A stretch of 64,000 nt of DNA, from the NCBI GenBank assembly GCA_016785225.1, contig JAFBJZ010000416.1, forward strand, positions 467,501 to 531,500. The letters run 5' to 3'. Below, in pieces: positions 11,131-22,395 of the stretch (positions are counted from its first letter, which is position 1; the number at the start of each line of letters is the position of its first letter). The DNA comes from Psettodes erumei (Eukaryota > Chordata > Actinopteri > Pleuronectiformes > Psettodidae). Made by a program: the position numbers and the translations under genes. The notes beneath the pieces were generated by a model. The model was not told where the DNA came from and ran no database searches. It worked only from the letters and a program-made list of their open reading frames with translations.

Positions 11131-14100
11131 CCCTCCTTTGTCGCCACCTTGACTCGTTTAGAAGCATTATCAGGTGACTATGCTTTTTCAAAGCTTTGCC
11201 ACCTTTTGACATTTTGCTTTGCAGTTTAACACTTATATATTTCGCTTATTGATGTTCTGACTGCCTCGCAAGTTGTGGCCCTCTTTCTGTGTGCGTAGCG
11301 GCCATAATTACCCAGCATGCTTTTCGCACAGTGCAAGCGCTTGCGATGAAGGTTAGATCAAAGAGGATCTCCCGGCTTTTTTTCGGGGAGCCGGAATCTA
11401 AACCGATAAAGAACATAAAATTGTTATAAATTGTATGTTCATAAAATACGTTCACATAAAATTTGTTCTAATAAAATAAAACAATATACATTATTCCAGA
11501 GTTACCGGATCTGCTGGCAAGAATTGCTCTCTGGTCTGTGAGTAAACCAAGGGCACACACTCTGCAAGAAAGAAATTAATTTTAAAAACTCAGCACCTCT
11601 AAGTTAAGATTGATATCGTCACTTACCTTTTTTCTATACTTCTGCAATGTGGTGAGATGTTCACATTAATGTGATCTATGATGTTGCTTCAGTTCCTTCC
11701 TTACATATTTTCTGAACAACAAAATGTGTAATTGAACTTTATCTGTATTTAAAGGGTTTTTTCATCCGAACTACAAATACACACATACATGAATCCCCCG
11801 TATCTCAAACAAATAGTGATGCTTTTATTCATTTAGGTTTTTAGATATCTGTCTCTGAGATTTCTGCCTCCACCAATAATGTGGTGGAGTTGACCAGAAC
11901 AGAAAACAATAATATACATTAAATTTTGCAACAGTGGTGTCTTTAAAGAAAAGAGCACTCTTCACTGGATTTTTTTCTTAATTCGGGGGAAGACACACAA
12001 CTACGTTTGTTTTGTTTTATGTATTTTCTTCCAATTATTTATAAGCGACACAAACAAAATCCCATTTACTTAAACTCTATTGGTATAGCAGTCAAAATTT
12101 CAAAGACACTTAAGTCAAAACCTGGGCAAATGAAACTGGAGAACCAACCATTTAAACTCCAAACATGACCCCTTTCAAACGCTGGATCAGATCTCAATCA
12201 CAAGAAGTGCAAAAACAAACAGCTCGTCATTGGCGCAGCCTCTTGGCCCAGGTAGATGAAAAAACTAGGCAAACAAAAGTTCAGTTTTGTCATTATAATC
12301 AACTTTGAAACCTCTGTGTTCCCTTTCTTGGGCTGATTCTGCACCTCCATGTGGCAAGACTCATGCAAAACTGTGAGAATTTTTTTAAATTAACTTACAG
12401 AATAATCCTTTTGCATGATGTGGATATGGTCAGTGGAGCTGAAAGCAAATGTGGCAAACTGTCCAGATTGGACTCTTTGAGCTCTTGAGCTAATGTCAAA
12501 CTATTGCCTGTTTCTTTTCATGTCTCTTCTATGAAATCTTTTTGTGGTTGGAAAACTTCTCTTCGCATTTTGAGCAGAGAGCACATTAAGTGCAATTGAA
12601 AGGGCAAACATTTCACAAACATTCCAAAAAGGTTTTTTTTTCCCAATCTGGACTGCATCATCCAGGGCTAGTTAATGGGTTTGTTGGGGGGTGTTCAGAA
12701 TGCTTGCTATTCTATCTCTGTCTGTAATAAATCAGCAAAGCAATAAAAAAAAAGGCAGGAATAATCCTAATATTCGTTGGGTAAGGACCTGGCTGTTCAT
12801 GTGATAAGTGCCACTCCTAAAATCCTAATGATGCCGCTGGCACCGGAGGGCCGTATAAAGTAGCGTTTCTAATGAAAGGCCTGTTTCTGGCTGAGCAGCC
12901 GCAGACAGCCGCAGAGAAAAGGAGCACTGGAGGAGCCTGAGGAGAACCTGGGACAACACCATCTCTCCTGGCTCTGAACTCAGCGCCGGACTCAAATGCC
13001 GTCAATTACGGCGAGATATACGGGGGGCCAGCCCATTTCCACCACTTTACTGAGTCCCCTTCAGTTGCAGCCCGCTCGGACTGTAAATTATCTTTCCAAG
13101 GTTTGCAGCAGTTTGGAGTCACCAGTGAGACCCTCCTCTGTCTCGGTCCGATTCTGAAGGAATTCCCTCCCTCTGTGTGCCAAACCCCAAGCCTTTGCAA
13201 AGCGGAGCTGCGGAGCATGCAGCTGCACGCCCTTGTGGACACGCTCACTCGCAAACATTGATTTAAACACACACAAATGCACACAAATGTTCGTATATGG
13301 TATATGAAAATCCCTTGGAGCTATAGATCATTGGGAACAGGTAGAGTTTAGCACATGCACACACACACACACACACAGTTGCACAGGCTGTAGATCATTG
13401 AGGTGGGCAGGGACGTCAGCACTCCCATACACAGTGAGCCTTATTGGAGAGTTTAATAGAGGAAAGCCAGCATGAATCCCCACAGTCATTCTGTTCCAGT
13501 CAAACCCACCATTCACAACACACTGGCCCTGTGTGTGCGCGCGCATGTGTTCCTACACACATGCACGTTCCTACATACTGTACATCATGTGCTTCAGTAT
13601 GCACTGTATTTGTCTATGTGCGGTTAGAAATGTAAACAATGTGCGCACATGAATGTGATTGAGTGCGTTCTCATGCAAATGTGACATACCATGTGTGCAC
13701 TGCGTAAATTGTGTGCGGGTGTGCGTACGAGCTTTATGCGTGGTCATAGCGTGTGAGTACATTCGCCGTGTCGGTCACATCTGAGCGTATGTGTGTACGT
13801 GTGTGTAGCAGGACGGGGGCCATATTGACCCATCAGTGCTGCTCTGTCACCTCTTCTCTTTATGAGTCCAGCCTTTTAAAAACAGACCGGATTTATGGTC
13901 AGTTTGGGCGCAATCTCCGACACGGTGTGTACATGTGTGCGTAAGTGCGAGAGAGAGTGTTGAGTCAAGAAAAGATTTTTTTTTCCTACTCCCCCAAACA
14001 CCAAACCTAATGTAGAAAATTTGTCACGTTCGCTGTCAAAAGAGGAATTAAACATATAAACATCCAAAGTGATGAGAGGGTTATTAGCGCTGTGTGTTGG

Positions 14101-16153
14101 TCCAACCCTACAGGATATTGCACTGAGAGAGGTAAGGACATATAAAAGACAGAGTTATAGTAAATGGTACCACTGGGAAGTTTCTGCTTTACTTTCCTGT
14201 GCATCATTCAACTAATCTATTGCCCCAAATGGAGTGAAAATACAAGCAGTAACCAATGAAGGAATAAAGTAGGTAAAGGAATATTTCTGATTACTCGAGC
14301 TTTCTCATTCACAGATTTAAAAAAAATGTGTATGACGATGCAGCAAGCTGTGCTCAAGTTCAACTGGCCTTTAAACACAAAACAAATGGCATTCTCCCCA
14401 ACATGCTGCCAAACAAAAATTTTATGATGTACCCATAATGCGCTGGGAATCTGTTTGTGCACATGCTGAAAGTAAAATCACTAAAAAAAAAACATTTCCA
14501 CACCACGATCACATGTTTAATTTAGGGTGTAAACTCTGAGTTGTGATGTTTACAGAACCATATCTGTGTGAGAACAGAATTCCTTCACGTAAACACGGCG
14601 ATTAATGTCGATATTACCGCTCATATGCACACGGTGCACGCGCATGCAAGCAGAGCTGAGCGGTGCAGATGGCGACTTGGCATCGTCCTCTCCCTCTCTC
14701 TGTCTGTAACACAAAATCCCACGTCATCTTAAAAAATGCACTGCTTTTAAATTGATTTCACAGCGAGAGAACCCCCTCCCAACCACCGGAGATTAACAAA
14801 GCAAATTCCACTTCTACTCTCCAAAAGAGGCACCCACAGATTTTTGCTTAAACCTCAGATAAGCAGACGTGGAGGATTTTCTTGGGACTATACATCTTTT
14901 ATCTGTGATTCTAGGTGCTATGTAATTGTGGATGGAGTCTAATGTGTGGTCCATTTGCTTCATTAATGGGGCAGACGCAAGCCGTTCAGCCAAGAAAATG
15001 CCTATTGTTCCCTTTACCTTCCCGTTTTTAATGTGTAGCATTAGTCCGGCAGTTGTTAGTGCTAGACCCTGGCGCTTTGCTGATGGTCAAATGACAAAGT
15101 CTTAATAGAATATAGTGGGACGGGCAGGACAAAGGTGGGCAATGTTCAGCTGGATGCAGCCAATTTCTGTGTGAGAGGCCTGCCTAAAAACCCTATTCAT
15201 AGGCCGTCTAATGCTGGTGCGTAATTAAATGTGATTACTGGAGCAGAGGGCTTCTCTCTCGCTCTCCGAGGGCCACACACAGGACTGGAGGCAGCGTGCA
15301 TGCGCTCATTAAGGAGGCGCTAACAGATGTACACAAGCGGCGACCACAGGCATACCTAAAAGTCCGAGCCATATCTCGCTCCCTGACACACACACACAAA
15401 CAGAAACATGAGTTAAAAAATCATGTATCTCCGAAATGTCGACGTTTCAGCCGCTAAGAAAAGCAGGATTGGATTTGAAAGTGAATAAGCCCAAGGGTGG
15501 TGGTATGTAATCCTTCGCATGGAGTTTAAACATAAATTGGAGTTGCAAGCCCCCCCCCGCCCTGAAATGGTTTTTAGCCAACCAAAGTTTCTCCAAAATG
15601 CATAAAAACAAACACATACCAAACCATGCAGCAGTAAATAAAAATCAGGGTAAACTATGACCTCCAGTCAGTGATAATCATAAGGCAAACAAGCAGAAAT
15701 ATAAACAAAAATCAATTATGGTTTCCATCTAAACACAGAGAGACACACACACACACACATACACACCTTGTCTGGCCTGCTCTCCGGTCCAGTTTCCTGG
15801 GCAGACACAGTCCCCTGGTGCTCATGGGAAATAGTGAGCATGCCAGGCCCCACAAAGGCGTCCTTTCAGTCGCCCGCATGCTTGACCTGTGCAGGGTCAT
15901 TGCTCTGCTTTGTGCCCCATGACCCCTGAGTGACCCGGGGTCACGGTGAGGGCCCGAGGTCAAATCCAGATGCCTGCGTCTAATTTCACCCCGACTGGGT
16001 TATCCGTCCAAATCTGCCCTAAAATTTGCCCCCCCCCACTCCAAAAAAAGAAGAAAAACCCACGACTACCTCCACACATGACTGAGTCCCATAGAAATAC
16101 ATAGGTACTCTGCAGTCTAATTGGACTACTGTGGAGTAGTGCTCACACTCAAG

Positions 16154-16194
<41 letters not shown>

Positions 16195-16301
16195 TGGCCT
16201 GACCCCCTGTAACTGCACTAATACCCCATCCCCTGGCCTTTGGTCTATCTTGAGGGATTAGGTGCAGAAAGACACACATACAAGCACAGATACATCCACA
16301 T

Positions 16302-16347
<46 letters not shown>

Positions 16348-17196
16348 AGGAGCACGGCAGGCCTGGCTGAGGGCCTACCTTGAGGGATTAGGTGCAGAGA
16401 GACAGGACCCTCCAGCCAATCAACTGGTCTGTCACATTGATTTTGAGGGGTCACTAGCGCACAATGGCCAGAGTTTTCCTGTCTTAACCTCTCTGATCAT
16501 ACACATATGTATACACACACTCCCGCACATGCACACATAATGACAATAAACTTTATTTATATCATATACGTAAAAGGAAGCACTGGAAAAGGTGCTTTAT
16601 GGGTGGGTAACAGTTAAAAATAGAAAATAAACTGAAAGGTAAAAATACAAAGCACAATGATGGAAGAATGTAAAAATTCTTCAGACAGGACACACACTCA
16701 CACACACACACACACACGCATGCATGCACACACACACACATTTTAATTCAACCCCCCCCCCCCCGGGTCTGGCTCTCAAAGCTTCATCACATCCCTGCTC
16801 TTGCAAATCCTCAGTCCCTTGGGGAAAGCACACCCGGTAGAAGGAAAGCTCCCAGGTCAACCCCCCCAGCCCCCTCCCAGCCCCTCACTCGGTCTTCTCT
16901 TTCCTGGTCAAACAACACAATAGTCATCTATCAGAGAGGGCACCGGGCAGGCGCTTTGGCTAATGGAAATAAACCGGGCTCATTCCAGTTTCAAGGTGTT
17001 CAGGCTGACTATATTCTCTGACGTCATCCATGGTTGCCCTGTTCTGTTTTAGTCTTTTTTTGTCCCCCCTCCCCACACCTTTAGCCCTCACATCCCTCTG
17101 TTGCCTGTTTCCTTTTCCGAAAGGGAATCTCTGAGGCATCTGGAAAAACAGGATTCATGCCTGTCTGCTGGTATTGTTATCAATACAGAGACCTGC
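11131..17196. other. Gene-free interval with candidate non-coding elements
   Basis: No coding exon was recognised. Contents are AT-rich unique sequence, several short CA tracts, a near-identical 30-bp duplication (16245-16274 and 16375-16404), and stretches with homeodomain-like TAATTA cores such as 15160-15330. These resemble vertebrate conserved non-coding elements, but conservation cannot be judged from one sequence. Confidence 0.45.
16303..16345. repeat. (CA)n microsatellite
   Basis: About 21 CA units, sitting between two near-identical 30-bp direct repeats (16245-16274 and 16375-16404). Confidence 0.95.
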
Positions 17197-17685
17197 CAGT
17201 GGTGGAGGAAATGCTCTGGTTCTTTACTTATGCAGAAGTAGTGACACAATAACTAAAAATGCTTCATTTCAAGTAAAAGCCCTGCATTCAAAGGTACAGT
17301 GTTAGCAGCAAAATGTATTTGAAGAATCAAAAATAAAAAAGTCATTAGGCAGAAAAATGGCCACTGATGGGGGCTGATGTATCATTATGCATTACACCAT
17401 GAGAATGTAAATACTGACGCATCATTGTGGCAGCAGAATTTTTATGTTGTTGTTGGTCAAGGTGAAGTTAGCTAGAAACTATTTTACATACACAGTAGTT
17501 AAATCAAGTGGTTAGGAGTCAGGCTTCCTCCATAAGGGTCACAAGGTAAATCTGGTAAATCTGAAGTAGACACCTTTTTTTCCAAAGAGGTCAAAAGCCG
17601 AAGGTTGGGAATCAACTGTGAAATCTTTTAAAAATGTTACTTTAAAATTGTGTTTTTTACATAAATGTACTTTCCTCCACAGCAG
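17197..17685. mobile_element. Degenerate teleost non-autonomous DNA element
   Basis: The left end starts CAGTGGTGGAGGAAATG and the right end (about 17668-17685) reads as its approximate reverse complement, sharing the TGGAGGAAA core. Internal phrases such as CAAGTAAAAGCCCTGCATTC and GGCAGAAAAATGGCC match, from memory, a widespread short teleost element with 'aagtaaaagtcctgcattc'-type sequence. It has no coding capacity. The superfamily (possibly hAT-like) is not certain. Confidence 0.6.
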
Positions 17686-17949
17686 CGGTTCTATGTAAGA
17701 CAAAAGAGAGTTCCTAATCACATATAAAATCACGATCATGCTGGAAGAAAGTAAAAGGAAAGGGAAAGTGAAGGCTTAATTCTTCATCTATATGAAGTGT
17801 AGCCACTGGCAGTGACACTGTGTGGCCACTGGTGGGCGCTCAAGTATTTCGACAGCGTTTAAACCCAACAGGCTGTCTCGTCTTCTCTCGCGTCCACGAC
17901 TTAAATCCTTACTTCCTGGATACGCGTTCAGAAAAGTAGCCAGGTTGGC

Positions 17950-18342
17950 TGTGTTTTTATCACTGCCCACCCAGTTTCGGTCAACCTGTAGCTCTCGCGG
18001 GTACGAAGTCGATATACCCCGGCGACAAAAGGCTGTGTAATATCACGAAATTACCGATGATCACGTAAAACAGGGCAGGGAAGGCGGAGGGCGCGGACGT
18101 AGCAGAAGGACGGTGAGTTAGTTGACCAAACTGCGAATGGTTCAGTTAGCATGGTGGCTAAAAGCTCCGGGCTTCACGGTTCCTTCGGGTTTGTTTTGAC
18201 GCACTTTGCTTTTGACGTGTTTGCTCGCGTTCGCTAATTGGGTGTTTTGCGGGGGGGTGGGGGGTGGGGGGGGTGGGGGAAGATTTAAAACGCGTTAAGC
18301 GTTCAAACGTTAAAGCTCATTTGTCTCCCCGTTCTTCCCCAG
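17950..18342 (+). promoter_or_regulatory. slc38a10: Putative slc38a10 promoter / first exon region
   Basis: CpG-containing sequence precedes the first coding exon. A plausible non-coding exon ends at about 18111 (ACG|GTGAGT) and a plausible acceptor (CTTCCCCAG) ends at 18342, which would place a 5' UTR intron between them. That intron carries a G-rich tract at 18250-18280. The transcription start cannot be set from sequence alone. Confidence 0.4.
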
Positions 18343-18512
18343 AGCGCCACGTCATTGGTCCGCGGAGGAGTCAGAGAAACACGCCCGGACTTTTAAGCGT
18401 GAGCACCCCCCCCACCCCCACCCCCACCCGCCCCTCTACGGGTTTTGGACCGGAGATTAGACAGTTACATTTTATCGTCGTCAGCTTCCTGCGCTGACGT
18501 GTGAGCGTCAAA

Positions 18513-21500
18513 ATGACGGCGTCCAACACGGGTCTCATCATGAACGTGGTGAACAGCATCGTCGGAGTCAGTGTGCTCACCATGCCCTTCTGCTTCAAAC
18601 AGGTGGGTCACCTGCGCGCGCACGTGCAGTTGTAGCGGTGAAAAACAACAAAACAAACGCCCCCCCCTCCAGAAATACGACCAAGAATTTCTGACCGATT
18701 ATTTAGTAAAGTAAAAGAAACGATGTCAAACGCTTTACTGTAACATAAGTATTAACAAGAAAGTGTACCCTCCAAAAAGTAAAAGTACTCATTACAACTG
18801 TTTCAGACTTATATCATTGGCTCATTATTGGTGACGCAAGTCTGTATTAGTATAGTATGCTAATGCTCCAGTTAGCAAAGCTGAAGCGTGGCACATTTGT
18901 CTATACATTTAAGGCTGCTGATTGTTTAATAATACGTTGTATTGCTAGTACATTGTACAGGTGTCACATTTCCCTCTCAAACGTAGTGCAGCAGAAGATT
19001 TAGAAGGACTATCGGGCGTAAATCTGGCCAATGTTTGCCTTTGTAATTAGTTTTGAAAGAGCGGATGCAGCCAGGAGAGATGAGATGTCATTTCTTTGCT
19101 GATGCTCTCACAGTGTGGGATAGTGCTGGGCACAATGCTGCTGTTCTTCTGTTCCTGGATGACCCACAAGTCCTGTATGTTCCTGGTCCACACGGCCAGC
19201 AACACCAAGCGGAGGACCTACGCCGGATTGGGTGAGACAAACTGCTCACGGCCGACATTTTTACGCAGATGAGCGATCGTTGCCGATGGTGGGGCTCGCT
19301 GGAGGCTTTTACCGTGCTCGGGCCCTCGGGAGGGCGCGCAGGGAGGTGATGTGTTTTCTCGCTGCGGTCGGCAGCAACCTCCGCCCGTTTTAAAGTAGAG
19401 GGAGAGGTTGGTAGTTAAAGAGTAGCGACAGACGTAAGATGGTTTCAGCTTGATTTACATTAAAAAAAAAACAGAAAAAAACCCCAACCACATCGCCTCC
19501 CACAAAGTTTCCAAACAACAAGACTCGTGTTTACAAGCTCCTGTACTGTTGTACACACGGGACACAGCGAGCGTGTAGGGTTGTGCCAGATAAGCACAGA
19601 TATGCCCGTTTGACCTTAAAAAAAACAGACTGTTTTTCGACACCGTCACCTGTTGTTCCCTCACGTTGTTCACACTGACATCATTCCCTTCTCCGCAGCC
19701 TTCCATGCTTTCGGGAAACCCGGAAAAACACTGGTGGAGACGAGGCAAGTCTCATTATTTCTCTTTGAACGCCGAGTAATATATTAGAGACCGTTCGCAG
19801 GGGTTCTGCCGATTTAGAATCCTCGTCGTATTTAGAAATTTACCATAACAAAGATTATAAGAGTTCAAATGTAAAGTAAAACGGAGGTATTTCCAAAGTG
19901 ACACTGTCTCTGTGTCTCCCCTCTCTGTCCCTGCAGTATGATTGGGTTGATGTTGGGGACGTGTATCGCCTTCTACGTCGTCATCGCTGATTTGGGCTCC
20001 AATTTCTTCGCTCAGCTGTTGGGTTTACAGGTTTGAGATCACGACTTGTGTATTTATGTCGCAGTCGTCGGGACATTTCCCAATTCTTTCACGGCCCCCG
20101 ATTCTCCTCTGCCTTCCTCTCGGCCAAAACACTTAAAACGCCGCGGCGAACGGCGGGAAGTCCGGAAGCGAGTGTCACGCCGTGCTTCCGTGTCGTCTCA
20201 AGGTGACGGGCAGTTTTCGCGTGCTGCTGCTGATCGCCGTGTCCCTGTTCATCGTGCTGCCGCTGAGTCTGCAGAGGAACATGATGTCCTCCCTCCAGTC
20301 CTTCTCCGCTATGGCGCTCATCTTCTACACCCTCTTCATGTTCACGGTGAGCGCGCGCACACACACACACACACACAGCTCAACACGTTCTGGCCTTGCT
20401 CACAAAGCTTAACAATCAAAGCGCGTGAGGTAGAACTGTCCTTTAGCTAATCAGTGCGGCACAGGGTGCAATTTACAGCTTGATAAAGCGCAGGGATATT
20501 CTTGGCATCATGTTATAGTCGTACTATGTAGTGGTTGTGAAGAAATCTATCAAAGCAGCAGACTTTTTTTTTTAAAAATAATTTTATCGTGCCAAGTGCT
20601 TATCGGCATTTTGTGCTCACATTTTTGTGTTTTTCTTTAAGCGCAGGAGTTGATTGTGAAACCACTGTGTTGTTTAACATTGTTTTCTTCCCGAGCAGCC
20701 TAGAACGTACGAACATTACAGAATCTAACGTGTGACCCGAGTAAATCATTGGCTTCACCTTCTGTTCAAACTTGTCCGACTTTTTTTTTTTTTTTTTTGG
20801 AACATTCTTTGGATAAATGCCACCTTGTCGTATTTTGTGCCAGTTTCTTCGTACTTGCTCCACTTGCGCTGTACGGTATTACTTTCCTTACCAACGCGGC
20901 ATTGACTCGCTCCTTTTTTTTTTTTTTTTTTAAAGAGCAAATCCACACTAAATCACATCAGGCAGAAAACAATTGCTGCACGGCTCTTTATAGCCTGAAA
21001 CAAAGGCTCTCCCCCGGGAGGGAGACACCGCTCGGAAAATTGGCCGCCTGAGACGTTTTTAAGCGCTGGAAGTGCAAAGTAAATGGTGGTCAGACGGTCA
21101 GTTCCACTAAATCACAAAACCTTTTCATCTTCGGGGAATTATCTCTTCTATACTTGGGCATTCTGTTATAATAAAAAGAACTTTGTCTATGATAGATTTA
21201 TAAGTGGAAATCAATTTTCTGAGCCATTCATTTGAGATGCCGTTGTTACTCGTATATATTTTTATTTATTTATTTTTTCAAAACTGAGACCCATTCCCTG
21301 GATCTAAGTCAGCACGACATTCCCGTTTCTACGTACCTTTCCGCACCCCGGCCAATTGGCATTCATTAGCAACGCCGCGGTGGCAACTGGTTGCCGAAAC
21401 GCTCCCGAGGCCAACAGTAGCCTTCATTCTCATTTGGACGCGCCTCCCTCGGGAAGTGGAAAAAATAAAATTCAAATTTGTGGAGTCACATGAACCGCGT

Positions 21501-22355
21501 TTGTCGGCCTGGAGCCCTGCCTCAGCCCTTTGATGATCTTTGGGCTGCGTCTTCCTTTGAACCGCCCGAATCACGCTGCACTTGTGGCGACACCACAATC
21601 ATTGATTTCCGAGTAGCGGACTGTAGCGGTATAAAACAGTTTTGTACTCTCATTTACGACATTTTTCTTTTCCCCCGGTCAAGAGAATTTAATTTCGCTT
21701 TCATCTCGTACTGAAAAGCTTGAACCGGAGACCGGTGCGGCGGCGCTCTTCTGCCTCATGTGGTTCGGCCGGTTTTGCTCTTTAAAGGCTGCGTTTCGCC
21801 CGACCTGCGGCGCTGCTTCCACAGACTTCAGACTGCTGATCACGTGCCGTGCGACATGACCTCCTGCTCCGCAGCATGGCGATAACCTGGAGCGGCGGTG
21901 TGGTGTGTGTGTCTGGCTTTAGATCCAGGCCCGGCCCAGTCCAGACCCCCTAACCCTCTAACAGTGACGTATCTCCCTCCCTCCCTCCCTCCTTTCAACC
22001 TCCCCTTCATTTCTCTCCCCTCTCCCTTCTGTTCATTGCACTACCTTACTTCTTTCTCTCCCCCCCCCCTCCCCGCGTCCTCCTGTTCCTCCATGCTCCC
22101 CCTTTACTTCCTCCTCTCCTCCTCTACACCCTTTGTTTGCTCCCCTCTGTCCCGCTGCTGTTTTCTGCTGCTGGTGCTGTAGATAGTGTTGTCGTCTCTG
22201 CGCTACGGCATAATCTCGGGCTCCTGGGTGGAGCGGGTTCACCTGTGGCGCCTCAAGGGCGTCATTCAGTGCCTGCCCATTATCGCCACAACCTTCTGCT
22301 GTCACCCGTAAGTAAACCACGGAAAACCACCCCCAAAATAACACCACCGTAAAGG

Positions 22356-22395
<40 letters not shown>

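Noticed and set aside
17825..17845. CTCF-like core (CCACTGGTGGGCGCT), with another CCACTAGGTGG near 46791
   Set aside because: Partial matches only; such short matches are frequent and need binding data.
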